Both the position numbers and the translations under genes were made by a program. Below, one piece after another: positions 44,626 through 53,691 of a stretch of 64,000 nucleotides of DNA; the first letter of the stretch is position 1, and the number at the start of each line of letters is the position of its first letter. This DNA comes from QPIN01 sp965224575 (GTDB lineage: Bacteria > Pseudomonadota > Gammaproteobacteria > Methylococcales > Methylomonadaceae), in contig CBDCZQ010000006.1 in assembly GCA_965224575.1 (NCBI GenBank), forward strand, positions 868,001 to 932,000, written 5' to 3'. The notes beneath the pieces are model-generated. The model worked only from the letters and a program-made list of their open reading frames with translations. It made no database searches and had not been told where the DNA came from.

Positions 44626-46467
44626 TTAATTTTCACCATCAAGAAAGCATTTTAATTGCTCTGACCTTGAAGGGTGTCTTAATTTTCTTAATGCTTTTGC
44701 TTCAATTTGTCGTATTCTCTCACGAGTCACATCAAACTGTTTTCCTACTTCTTCTAATGTATGATCAGTATTCATATTTATACCAAAGCGCATACGCAAA
44801 ACCTTTGCTTCTCTCGCAGTCAGACCACTTAATACATTTTGCGTAGATTCGCAAAGGCTAGCAATAGTTGCGGACTCAACAGGAGAAAGCACCTTTCCGT
44901 CTTCGATAAAATCACCTAAATGTGAATCTTCATCATCACCAATAGGTGTTTCCATGGAAATAGGCTCTTTAGCAATTTTTAATACTTTGCGAACTTTATC
45001 TTCAGGCATTTCCATTCGTTCTGCAAGTTCTTCCGGCAAAGCTTCCCTACCTTTTTCTTGAAGAATTTGTCTTGAAATACGATTAAGTTTATTTATGGTT
45101 TCAATCATATGCACAGGAATACGAATAGTTCTTGCTTGGTCAGCTATTGAACGAGTTATTGCCTGTCTAATCCACCATGTTGCATAAGTTGAAAATTTAT
45201 AGCCACGACGATATTCAAATTTATCTACCGCTTTCATTAAACCAATGTTACCTTCTTGAATTAAATCAAGAAATTGTAAACCGCGATTAGTATATTTTTT
45301 TGCTATTGAAATCACTAATCGTAGATTTGCTTCAATCATTTCTTTTTTAGCTCTTCTAGCTTTAGCCTCACCTACTGATAGACGACGGTGAATATCTTTT
45401 AAATTAGAAGTGGTTAGTCCTTCAGCCAACTCAATTTCTTTCAAGCTTTCCTGAACTTTGATTAATTCAGATTCATTCTGTTTTATTACTTCTGAATAAT
45501 TTGGGTTTTTTAGATATTCTTCCAGCCAAGAAGAACTCGTTTCATTTCCTACAAAAGACTCAATAAATTGTTTCCTCGGTACATTTGCTTTTTTTACACA
45601 GATATCAAGAACAATTTTTTCTTTTCCCCTAATTTCTTTTATAACTGGCTTAAAGATTAAGTTTAGCTTTTTTATGTATTGAGGCGCCCATTTAAATTCA
45701 GAAAAAACAGACGCTAAGGTTTCAAGTGCTTTTTCAGATTTATCATGATCATAACCATTTTTAGAAATAGCTGTTGTTGCCGATTTTAATGCTTTACGAA
45801 GCTCATCAACTTTTTCTTTAACATCTTGATAATCTAAACCTTTTACTTCTTTTTCCTCTTCACTGCCTTCTTCAGCAGCTTCAGCTGCGGCAGCGGCAGC
45901 GGCAGCGGCGGCTGCAGCGGCCGCTTTCGGGTCAAAATCTGGTTCATTCAAATCTATCAAATCAAGGACTAAATCACTCAATCTAATAGGCGATTCTTCA
46001 TCCAACACCAAATCAAAAGAGCTTATAAATGATTCTACAACAGGTCGAGAGCGAGAAATAGCTAGAACAATATGGCGTTGTGCTGCTTCAATTCTTTTGG
46101 CTATTTTTAGTTCTTCCTCTCTAGTTAATAATTCAACTGAACCCATTTCCCTCATATACATTCTAACAGGATCAGTTGTTCTACCATATTCACTATCAAT
46201 AGATGCAAGTGCAGCCACTTCAGCCGCAGCATCATCATCATCTGAAGTAATAGCTGTATCAGAAGTCAATAATGAATCAGCATCTGGCGCTACCTCATGA
46301 ACCTGAATACCCATATCAGAAATCATTCCAATGATATCTTCTATTTGTTCAGGATCAACAATATCGCTAGGTAAATGATCGTTAACTTCTGCATAGGTTA
46401 AGTAACCTTGTGCTTTACCCTTTGCTATTAATTGCTTAATTTGAGATTGTTGTTGTTCTTGATTCAT
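44626..46467 (-). CDS. rpoD: RNA polymerase primary sigma factor RpoD
   Basis: The housekeeping sigma-70, 613 residues from the chosen start. Region 1.1 (GYLTYAEVNDHLPSDIVD), 1.2 (DPVRMYMREMGSVELLTREEE), 2 (NLRLVISIAKKYTNRGLQFLDLIQEGN, YATWWIRQAI), 3 and 4.2 (VTRERIRQIEAKALRKLRHP) are complete. The non-conserved region contains 14 consecutive alanines (45883-45924) followed by an acidic stretch. The frame opens at 46494, but ATG 46467 gives MNQEQQQSQIK and aligns with E. coli RpoD. It follows dnaG by about 90 bases. Confidence 0.97.
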   Translation of the reverse strand: MNQEQQQSQIKQLIAKGKAQGYLTYAEVNDHLPSDIVDPEQIEDIIGMISDMGIQVHEVAPDADSLLTSDTAITSDDDDAAAEVAALASIDSEYGRTTDPVRMYMREMGSVELLTREEELKIAKRIEAAQRHIVLAISRSRPVVESFISSFDLVLDEESPIRLSDLVLDLIDLNEPDFDPKAAAAAAAAAAAAAAEAAEEGSEEEKEVKGLDYQDVKEKVDELRKALKSATTAISKNGYDHDKSEKALETLASVFSEFKWAPQYIKKLNLIFKPVIKEIRGKEKIVLDICVKKANVPRKQFIESFVGNETSSSWLEEYLKNPNYSEVIKQNESELIKVQESLKEIELAEGLTTSNLKDIHRRLSVGEAKARRAKKEMIEANLRLVISIAKKYTNRGLQFLDLIQEGNIGLMKAVDKFEYRRGYKFSTYATWWIRQAITRSIADQARTIRIPVHMIETINKLNRISRQILQEKGREALPEELAERMEMPEDKVRKVLKIAKEPISMETPIGDDEDSHLGDFIEDGKVLSPVESATIASLCESTQNVLSGLTAREAKVLRMRFGINMNTDHTLEEVGKQFDVTRERIRQIEAKALRKLRHPSRSEQLKCFLDGEN

Positions 46468-46558
46468 TCTATACCCACAAAATACATTCAACACTTAAAA
46501 CCCGACTAACCGATAATAATAACATATAGCTAAATATCTTGTTAGATTAAGTTTTATT

Positions 46559-48262
46559 TTATAATATCCGTTTTTGCTCTTCCTTGCTCACAACCTGCTT
46601 TACTTTTTTTTCCATCATATCGTTAAAATACTGCTTTTTCCCCTGTTTAAACAATTCAACTAAAGCCCCCTCAAATGCCTGCTGCGCATTAAAATCATTG
46701 TTTTCTAAAGGTAATGCCTCAAGCCTTGCAACCTCCGATAACCACTGATGCCTTTCAGGGTTGTCGCGATAAACTTCAAGTAACCTACCCGTATTTTTCA
46801 GTTGATTCTTTTCTATAACGGCCATCACATCAAGCAAAGCATCCTTTGTCCGAAAGCTCATCTTCTTCCAATTAGGGTTTGTTTTTTCTATTAACTCAAC
46901 CATTTCAGGGTTTTGTAATAAAAGTGCCATCACCACTTTTTCTCGATTATGCATTGTAGCCGGTCGCAAGTCGCGAACTAAGTCAATCGGTGCATCTAAT
47001 TTTTTCAAACTAGTGCTTGGAGAGCGCCTACCAAGCTCCTCTAACATCATTTCCCGAAAAGTTCCTGCAGGAATTTTTTCAATATGAGGCTTTGCCTCAG
47101 AAATTAAACAAGACCGCCCTTCGATTGTCGAAAGATCAATGTCTTTTGAAATATATTCAAAAAAGTAACCAGATAAGGTCTGTGAATTTTGAATTTGACG
47201 TTCAAATTCATCCGCCCCTAGCTCTCTGATTAATGAATCAGGATCCTGCCCTTGAGGCAAGAGCATAACTCGAGCAAGCCTACCCTCCTTAAGACATGAA
47301 AAAGTTTCTTGAACGGCTCTCCATGCAGCCTTTTTTCCAGCAATATCGCCATCAAAACAAAAGACAATTTCAGAGGTGAACCTGAACAACAAGTCCATAT
47401 GCATTTTAGAAGGCGCGGTTCCTAGTGCTGCAACAGAATAATTAACTCCAAACTGGCTTAAAGCTAAAACATCCATATAGCCTTCAACCAATAATATTCT
47501 TTTTGGTCTAGAGTCTTTTTCTAATAACTCAAATAAACCGTAAAGTTCTTTGCCTTTAGAAAATATGGGCGTTTCTGGGGAATTCAAGTATTTTGGTAAA
47601 GAGTCGTCCAAAACACGACCACCAAAACCTACAATTCGCTTACGCTTGTCTCTAATAGGAAAGACAAGTCTCCCACGAAAGCGGTCAAATGGCTTGCCAC
47701 CTTCTTTGCTAGTTAACATGCCAGCCTTAAGTAATAAGCCATTGTTAAACCGAGAAGCTAGAGTATCCCAGCTATCAGGAGCATATCCTAAAGAAAATTC
47801 TTTTGCAATTTCGCCACTTAATCCACGATGTTTCAAGTATTTAATTGCATTTTTACCTTGCGAGCTGCTTCTTAATTGCTCAACATAAAATACAGCGACT
47901 TGCTCAAGAATAGAATATAAAGCACTATAATCTTGTCTTTGAGCAGAGATTCCAAAATCCTTCTCTCTAGGAACATCAATTCCAACAAAGCCAGCTAGAT
48001 CTTCAATTGCTTCAACGAAATCAAGGTGACTAAATTCAATCAAAAAACTAATTGCGTTCCCGCCAACCCCACAGCCAAAGCAGTGATAAAACTGTTTTTT
48101 TCGGTTTACCGAGAAACTAGGTGATTTTTCCGTATGAAAGGGACAGCGAGCAACGTAACTGCTTCCCGCTTTTTTTAGTGGGACATGCGAATCAATCAAG
48201 TCGACTATATCGACTCGCACCAAAAGGTCATCTATAAATTCACGAGGTATTCTGCCAGACAT
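46559..48262 (-). CDS. dnaG: DNA primase DnaG
   Basis: A 567-residue primase that makes RNA primers at the replication fork. The zinc-binding residues Cys40, His43, Cys61 and Cys64 match those of E. coli; the Toprim domain shows LLVEGYMDVLALSQFG and the metal-binding FCFDGDIAGKKAAWRA. The C-terminal 150 residues are the DnaB-binding domain. It sits in the classic rpsU-yqeY-dnaG-rpoD macromolecular synthesis order. Confidence 0.97.
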   Translation of the reverse strand: MSGRIPREFIDDLLVRVDIVDLIDSHVPLKKAGSSYVARCPFHTEKSPSFSVNRKKQFYHCFGCGVGGNAISFLIEFSHLDFVEAIEDLAGFVGIDVPREKDFGISAQRQDYSALYSILEQVAVFYVEQLRSSSQGKNAIKYLKHRGLSGEIAKEFSLGYAPDSWDTLASRFNNGLLLKAGMLTSKEGGKPFDRFRGRLVFPIRDKRKRIVGFGGRVLDDSLPKYLNSPETPIFSKGKELYGLFELLEKDSRPKRILLVEGYMDVLALSQFGVNYSVAALGTAPSKMHMDLLFRFTSEIVFCFDGDIAGKKAAWRAVQETFSCLKEGRLARVMLLPQGQDPDSLIRELGADEFERQIQNSQTLSGYFFEYISKDIDLSTIEGRSCLISEAKPHIEKIPAGTFREMMLEELGRRSPSTSLKKLDAPIDLVRDLRPATMHNREKVVMALLLQNPEMVELIEKTNPNWKKMSFRTKDALLDVMAVIEKNQLKNTGRLLEVYRDNPERHQWLSEVARLEALPLENNDFNAQQAFEGALVELFKQGKKQYFNDMMEKKVKQVVSKEEQKRIL

Positions 48263-48281
48263 TAAAACCCAGCCTTGTCAC

Positions 48282-48731
48282 TTAAGTGGCAAGTTTTGCT
48301 TTAATAATTGAGCTTACTATTGACATATCTGCACGACCGAGCATTTGAGGTTTTAATATCCCCATCACTTTCCCCATATCCTTAATGGAGCCAGCACCAG
48401 AATCAGATATTGCTTTTACAACCTGCACATCTATCTCTTCTTCCGTTAAAGCTTGAGGCAAAAAGTCTTGTATAACTACAATCTCAGCTTCTTCAATCTC
48501 TGTAAGATCATCGCGGCCTGCTTCTTTAAATTGCTTGATAGATTCTCGGCGTTGCTTAAGCATTTTATCAAGGACAAGCATAATCCGCTCATCATCCAAC
48601 TCAATTCGCTCATCAACTTCAATCTGTTTAATAGCAGCTAAAATTGTTCTAATAACAAGCAATCTTTCTTTGTTTTTAGCCTTCATGGCTACTTTCATAT
48701 CATCCGTGATACGCGCTTTTAATGAAGACAT
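48282..48731 (-). CDS. GatB/YqeY domain protein
   Basis: A YqeY protein of 149 residues from the chosen start, related to the tRNA-binding tail of GatB. Helices SSLKARITDDMKVAMKAKNKERLLVIRTILAAIKQIEVDER and the C-terminal GAGSIKDMGKVMGILKPQMLGRADM are diagnostic. The frame opens at 48743 but the internal ATG 48731 (MSSLKARI) matches homologues. It lies between rpsU and dnaG, its normal place in many gammaproteobacteria. Proposed to bind tRNA; role unproven. Confidence 0.9.
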   Translation of the reverse strand: MSSLKARITDDMKVAMKAKNKERLLVIRTILAAIKQIEVDERIELDDERIMLVLDKMLKQRRESIKQFKEAGRDDLTEIEEAEIVVIQDFLPQALTEEEIDVQVVKAISDSGAGSIKDMGKVMGILKPQMLGRADMSIVSSIIKAKLAT

Positions 48732-48752
48732 AATTAAGCCCAAATAAAAAGA

Positions 48753-48986
48753 TTAAAGTTGAGGACGTCCACGACGTAGATTTTTTAGTGCATAACGCTC
48801 ACGAGCTAATTTTTTTAGATGGCGTTTAACTGCTGCGGCACCTTTGCGCTTGCGTTCAGCTGTAGGTTTTTCATAAAATTCACGACGACGAACTTCTGAT
48901 AGTACGCCGGCTTTTTCGCATGAACGCTTGAAGCGACGGATTGCAATATCAAAGGGCTCATTTTCTCTTACTTTTACTGATGGCAT
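48753..48986 (-). CDS. rpsU: 30S ribosomal protein S21
   Basis: A 77-residue S21, needed for initiation on the 30S subunit. PSVKVRENEPFDIAIRRFKRSCEKAG and VRRREFYEKPTAERKRK are almost identical to E. coli; the C-terminus is a few residues longer and ends LRRGRPQL. It is the first gene of rpsU-yqeY-dnaG-rpoD and diverges from tsaD over 95 bases, which must hold both promoters. Confidence 0.97.
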   Translation of the reverse strand: MPSVKVRENEPFDIAIRRFKRSCEKAGVLSEVRRREFYEKPTAERKRKGAAAVKRHLKKLARERYALKNLRRGRPQL

Positions 48987-49081
48987 TATAATGACCTAAT
49001 TATGTTAATATACTTTCGGGCTTCATGCCCCACTTAGCGAACTCTTAATTATACCCATAAATTAGATTTAATCAAAATACA

Positions 49082-50092
49082 ATGTACATCTTAGGCATAG
49101 AAACTTCTTGTGATGAAACAGGCGTCGCTATTTATCACTCAACAAAAGGATTAATATCTCATCATTTGTACAGCCAAGTTTCTATGCATAGTGAATACGG
49201 CGGAGTAGTTCCAGAGCTTGCATCTCGTGACCATATTCGAAAGCTGATTCCTTTAGTTAAACAAACCTTATCTGATAGTAAACTTAACAATGCTGACATT
49301 CAAGGTGTTGCATATACTGCTGGCCCTGGCTTGATGGGCGCTTTGCTAGTAGGTGCAACAACTGCCCGAAGTTTAGCATGGGCATGGCAAGTCCCAGCAA
49401 TAGCGGTTCATCATATGGAAGGTCATTTGCTAGCACCGATGCTAGAAGAAAAACCACCCGAATTTCCTTTTGTTGCTCTGTTAATCTCAGGCGGACATAC
49501 TTTATTAATCCAAGTTGATGGAATTGGACAATATACTCAACTTGGTGAGTCTTTAGATGATGCCGCTGGCGAAGCCTTTGATAAAACAGCTAAAATGCTT
49601 GGTCTTGGTTATCCTGGCGGGCCAAAAGTTTCTCAGCTTGCAGAAAAAGGAACCGCTCGTTTTATATTTCCTCGACCGATGACAGATAGACCAGGTTTAG
49701 ATTTTAGCTTTAGCGGGCTAAAAACTTTTACTATGAATACCTTTAATTCAACGAATAAATCTGAGCAGGATAAAGCAGATATTGCCTATGCATTTCAAAA
49801 AGCCACTTCTGAAACATTAGCCATAAAATGTAGAAGAGCTCTTCAACAAACAGGATTGAAAACGTTGGTTATCGCTGGCGGAGTCAGTGCAAACACACAA
49901 ATTCGCGCCGAATTATTAAAAATGACTGAAAAAGAAGATGCAACACTTTTTTTTCCTCGGCTAGAATTCTGTACGGATAATGGCGCCATGATTGCCTACG
50001 CAGGATGCCAACGATTATTGGCTGGACAAGAAGAAAATTTAGAAATTTATGCAAAACCGCGCTGGCCAATTGAAGAGCTAATGGCTTTGTAA
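49082..50092 (+). CDS. tsaD: tRNA N6-threonylcarbamoyladenosine synthase subunit TsaD
   Basis: A 336-residue ASKHA-fold protein that transfers threonylcarbamoyl to A37 of ANN-decoding tRNAs with TsaB and TsaE. The metal-binding HMEGH is near residue 112; GIETSCDETGVAIY at the N-terminus, LLISGGHT and VIAGGVSANTQIR are all conserved. Divergent from rpsU as in many gammaproteobacteria. Confidence 0.97.
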   Translation: MYILGIETSCDETGVAIYHSTKGLISHHLYSQVSMHSEYGGVVPELASRDHIRKLIPLVKQTLSDSKLNNADIQGVAYTAGPGLMGALLVGATTARSLAWAWQVPAIAVHHMEGHLLAPMLEEKPPEFPFVALLISGGHTLLIQVDGIGQYTQLGESLDDAAGEAFDKTAKMLGLGYPGGPKVSQLAEKGTARFIFPRPMTDRPGLDFSFSGLKTFTMNTFNSTNKSEQDKADIAYAFQKATSETLAIKCRRALQQTGLKTLVIAGGVSANTQIRAELLKMTEKEDATLFFPRLEFCTDNGAMIAYAGCQRLLAGQEENLEIYAKPRWPIEELMAL

Positions 50093-50155
50093 AATAATAT
50101 AATTTTTCATCGCCACAACTCTAAAAAAATTTACAACTCCATCTCAATTTATATA

Positions 50156-51568
50156 TTACCCTTGAAAACCAAGTAATTTTTTATTAATAATCATTTCTGT
50201 AATTGATTCAGGAACATGGTTTTCCCAATCACCCCTTCCATTTTTAATATCAGAAAGAACACGAGAAAAACTAATATCTAATAAGCTTTCGTCAGCATTT
50301 TCCAGTCCGATTAAATATCCATTATCTAATAAATGCTTATATAAATATTTTAATTTATCAGAAGGCTGAAAATTATTAACCGTGACTAGCTCGTTTTTAT
50401 CTGTATTTTTAGAAGGATAAATATAAAGCCTGGTGTTATCTGGAAATAATTTGGCAAATGCTTCTAAAATCCCCCCCTCTAAACCTTCATAATATTCTTC
50501 ATCGAAAATTAGTTGCAAATTAGAAATACCTAAAATTATGCCGATTTGCAACTTGGTATAGCGACGGAAATAAGCTCGCAAGCGAAAATAACGCAAATAA
50601 TTAGAAATCATTACGGTATAGCCTTGAGTATTAAGCATGTCCACACGAGCAAGAAAATCAGCATCATCAATCTGATCACCAACAGTCAAACTGGCCATTG
50701 TTAGCTCAGCCAACACTAAGGTTTTATCGCCATCAATAGACTGTATTTGACTAAAGTGGTGTTTTCCACATTTAGTCATATCAAGATGAACTTTCGTTAG
50801 AGGCGTAAAGGAACCACGTATTACCAATATATTTTTCTTATATAAAAGCTCAGAAGGGATTTGTACCTCGCCTTGAGGACTAAACATGATGGCATGAGTT
50901 AGATTGCTGTGCACCAAGTGCAGATTCATCAATCTGTTTTCTGTTTCTTCAAAATAAGGCCCTGAAAAATGAATCATATCAATTTCAATACGACCAGGTT
51001 CTAGATCATCCCCAAGGGTCTCAATAATTTTTTTAGGTCGCGTAAAGTGATTAAAAGCTGAATGAATTAAATTTACTCCAAGCACACCCAAAGCTTCTTG
51101 CTGGGCACCACCATCATTATCCAGCATTCGCACATGCAGAATAATATCACTGGGCGCAGCCTCTCGGTAAAGCTGTAAGCGAATACCTATCCAGCCATGA
51201 CATTCGTTTTTTTGCAAATAACTTTTTGCTGTAACTGTTGCCGCATAAGAAAAAAATGTTGTGTTTTTAGGTCGCGTTGGTGTTAATAGCTCAGTAACAG
51301 CAGTATATTCTTTATCCAACATTTTTATCAATCGACTTCGACTAACATAACGCCTAGATTCCTCAGCTCCGTAAATATCATCACTCACTTGCATATCATA
51401 AGCAGACATTGTTTTTGCAACCGTTCCTGCAGCACCACCAGCACGGAAAAAATTTCTAGCAACCTCCTGACCCGCTCCAATTTCGACAATAGTACCGTAT
51501 TTACAGTTATCCAAATTTATCTCTAGCGCTTTATGTAAAGTATTATGTATTTTTTCGCGTTCAGGCAT
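50156..51568 (-). CDS. conserved protein of unknown function
   Basis: A 470-residue cytoplasmic protein with no signal peptide or membrane segment. The first 70 residues are very Gly/Ala-rich and read like a conserved family core: GTIVEIGAGQEVARNFFRAG and GAAGTVAKTMSAYD. A central VIRGSFTPLTKVHLDM resembles the GSFxP start of nucleotidylyltransferases but lacks their HxGH, so such a name would be unsafe. I recall similar proteins from cyanobacteria, planctomycetes and Bacteroidetes with conflicting names, but have not checked. It stands alone, divergent from guaB over 263 bases. Function unknown. Confidence 0.7.
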   Translation of the reverse strand: MPEREKIHNTLHKALEINLDNCKYGTIVEIGAGQEVARNFFRAGGAAGTVAKTMSAYDMQVSDDIYGAEESRRYVSRSRLIKMLDKEYTAVTELLTPTRPKNTTFFSYAATVTAKSYLQKNECHGWIGIRLQLYREAAPSDIILHVRMLDNDGGAQQEALGVLGVNLIHSAFNHFTRPKKIIETLGDDLEPGRIEIDMIHFSGPYFEETENRLMNLHLVHSNLTHAIMFSPQGEVQIPSELLYKKNILVIRGSFTPLTKVHLDMTKCGKHHFSQIQSIDGDKTLVLAELTMASLTVGDQIDDADFLARVDMLNTQGYTVMISNYLRYFRLRAYFRRYTKLQIGIILGISNLQLIFDEEYYEGLEGGILEAFAKLFPDNTRLYIYPSKNTDKNELVTVNNFQPSDKLKYLYKHLLDNGYLIGLENADESLLDISFSRVLSDIKNGRGDWENHVPESITEMIINKKLLGFQG

Positions 51569-51792
51569 AGTAAGAAACTCGTCAGAAATTTTATTTAATT
51601 ATTATTAAGCATAGAACATTTCTCTGATTAATAATAATTAAATTGAAATTTCTGTGATTTAAAGTGTTTTGGCTTAATAACTGCTGTAGTAAAACCACCC
51701 GTTATCGCCAAAATAATTTAGAACCTTATTTATTTCTGCATAAAAATCAGTTTAATCTTAGCAACCCTATACCTAACAATAAAACTAAAGGG

Positions 51793-51798
51793 TATAAT
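51793..51798 (+). promoter_or_regulatory. candidate -10 box for guaB
   Basis: A perfect TATAAT within GGGTATAATACCC lies 34 bases before the guaB ATG. The -35 region is poor. The GGGTA/TACCC symmetry around the box could be an operator. A single-box prediction. Confidence 0.35.
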
Positions 51799-51831
51799 AC
51801 CCAGTTAATTAAAAAATTTGAGTAGGTTGCC

Positions 51832-53298
51832 ATGCAAATAATTCAGGAAGCACTCACATTTGATGATGTTTTATTAGTACCAGCACATTCAACGGTATTG
51901 CCGCGTGAAGTCGCATTAAAAACAAAATTAACAAAAGAAATTTCACTTAATATCCCTTTAATCTCTGCAGCGATGGATACAGTAACAGAGAGCCGGCTGG
52001 CAATTGCAATTGCTCAGGAAGGGGGCATTGGTATTATCCATAAAAACATGACTGCAGAAGAACAGGCAAGTGAAGTAAGACATGTTAAAAAATATGAAAG
52101 CGGCGTCATTAAAGACCCTATAACAGTTTCACCCGATATTTCTGTCAGAGACGTTATGGAATTAACTCGGGCAAATAATATATCGGGGGTTCCTGTTGTA
52201 AACGGAAATGATTTGGTGGGCATTGTCACCAGTCGTGATTTGCGTTTTGAAACAAGGCTAGATGAAAAAGTAAGTTCCGTCATGACACCTAAGAAACGAT
52301 TAATTACTGTTTCTGAATCCGCTGATCACAAAGAAGCAATCGCTCTATTACATAAACATCGTATTGAAAAAGTATTAGTCGTAAACGATGATTTTCACTT
52401 GAAGGGCATGATTACGGTGAAGGATATTCAAAAAGCAAAAGATTATCCTAATGCTTGCAAAGATGAGCAGGAACGATTGAGAGTGGGTGCTGCCGTCGGC
52501 ACAGGTAAAGAAACGGAAGAGCGTGTAAAAGCCTTAGTTAAGGCAGGGGTTGATGTCATTATCGTTGATACAGCACATGGTCATTCCCAAGGCGTTTTAG
52601 ACAGAGTCCACTGGGTTAAATCAAATTATCCTAATGTACAAGTAATAGGCGGCAATATAGCTACAGCAGAAGGAGCAAAAGCTTTGGTAGAAGCTGGAGC
52701 AGATGGTGTAAAGGTTGGAATAGGGCCTGGTTCAATTTGTACAACCCGTATAGTTGCTGGTGTCGGAGTTCCTCAAGTGACTGCTATCAGCGATGTTCAT
52801 GATGCATTAAAAGACACAGGCATACCGTTAATTGCAGATGGAGGCATCCGTTATTCTGGTGATGTAGCAAAAGCATTGGCTGCTGGTGCGCACACTGTAA
52901 TGTTAGGTGGCTTATTTGCAGGCACTGAAGAAGCACCGGGTGAAGTTGAATTATATCAAGGACGCTCCTACAAATCATATCGTGGCATGGGATCTCTAGG
53001 TGCGATGTCGCAGCAACAAGGGTCTAGTGACCGTTATTTTCAAGAAGAAGATAGTATTGAAAAACTAGTTCCAGAAGGAATAGAAGGGCGAGTCCCTTAT
53101 AAAGGCAGTATGTTAGCCATTATTCATCAGTTATTAGGTGGCGTTAAGTCAAGCATGGGCTATACAGGCAGCCAAAGTATTGAAACAATGCATAATAAAG
53201 TTCAATTCGTCAGAGTGTCTAGCGCAGGAATGAGAGAGAGTCATGTTCATGATGTAACGATTACCAAAGAAGCACCTAACTATCAAGTTAGTGGCTAA
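51832..53298 (+). CDS. guaB: IMP dehydrogenase GuaB
   Basis: A 488-residue enzyme that oxidises IMP to XMP, the controlling step of GMP synthesis. The catalytic Cys is in VGIGPGSICTTRIVAGVG; two CBS domains (about 92-205, e.g. NNISGVPVVNGNDLVGIVTSRD) sit in the barrel; the flap has GSLGAMSQQQGSSDRY. Followed by guaA after a gap of 393 bases filled by two long palindromes, unlike the tight guaBA spacing of E. coli. Confidence 0.97.
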   Translation: MQIIQEALTFDDVLLVPAHSTVLPREVALKTKLTKEISLNIPLISAAMDTVTESRLAIAIAQEGGIGIIHKNMTAEEQASEVRHVKKYESGVIKDPITVSPDISVRDVMELTRANNISGVPVVNGNDLVGIVTSRDLRFETRLDEKVSSVMTPKKRLITVSESADHKEAIALLHKHRIEKVLVVNDDFHLKGMITVKDIQKAKDYPNACKDEQERLRVGAAVGTGKETEERVKALVKAGVDVIIVDTAHGHSQGVLDRVHWVKSNYPNVQVIGGNIATAEGAKALVEAGADGVKVGIGPGSICTTRIVAGVGVPQVTAISDVHDALKDTGIPLIADGGIRYSGDVAKALAAGAHTVMLGGLFAGTEEAPGEVELYQGRSYKSYRGMGSLGAMSQQQGSSDRYFQEEDSIEKLVPEGIEGRVPYKGSMLAIIHQLLGGVKSSMGYTGSQSIETMHNKVQFVRVSSAGMRESHVHDVTITKEAPNYQVSG

Positions 53299-53310
53299 CA
53301 CCAACCAGAT

Positions 53311-53480
53311 ATATTAAAGCGGGCGTGATATTAAAGTGAAGTAAAGAATGGTAGATTGGGCTAACAGCTCTATCGTTAACCCAACATTTTTAGAAAAGGT
53401 TATGTTGGGTTGCCAAAAAAACGGCAGCCCAAGCTACATATTTTTTATTTACTTCACATTATAATCGCACCCTATTAAAA
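53311..53480. repeat. about 170-bp long palindrome, second type (between guaB and guaA)
   Basis: The outer arms pair (GTGAAGTAAAG at 53337 with TTTACTTCAC near 53448; GGGCGTGATATTAAAG with CATTATAATCGCACCC). Inside, TTGGGCTAACAGC..GTTAACCCAACA pairs with TGTTGGGTTGCC..GGCAGCCCAA. The centre lies near 53395. It lacks the GCGTAGC core of the other family but has nearly the same span. It may stop guaB transcription. Part of its sequence recurs near 59390. Confidence 0.7.
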
Positions 53481-53501
53481 TTCTATTGAGCTATTAATTA
53501 T

Positions 53502-53667
53502 TTAGGAATGGGAATTAAATAAGTTGTGCGTTATCGCGAAGATTTTTTGTTTGTCTTCGTCCGTGTAGAAACAGGCGCATAGCCAGCTACGCAACTGTTT
53601 CTACACGGACGAAGACGGATAAAAAAACAAGTGAGAATGTGCAAGTTATTTAATTCCCATTCATTAA
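53502..53667. repeat. 166-bp near-complete palindrome, copy D (upstream of guaA)
   Basis: Ends are TTAGGAATGGGAATTAAATA and the complementary TTTAATTCCCATTCATTAA. The arms share GTCTTCGTCCGTGTAGAAAC and meet at GGCGCATAGCCAGCTACGCA, the family core. The inner 20 bases of the arms resemble copy A but the outer arm is different. It ends 24 bases before the guaA start and could strongly affect guaA translation or transcription. Confidence 0.85.
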
Positions 53668-53691
53668 GACCATTGATTATAAAACGCTATC

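Noticed and set aside
46097..46300. Overlapping open frame opposite rpoD, rich in Ser and Ala
   Set aside because: It is a shadow of the rpoD coding sequence, with no start signal or recognised domain; similar antisense frames elsewhere were also ignored.
50156..51568. Naming the gene as a nucleotidylyltransferase or TonB receptor
   Set aside because: GSFTP is followed by TKVH, not HxGH, and there is no signal peptide or barrel; the function is left open.
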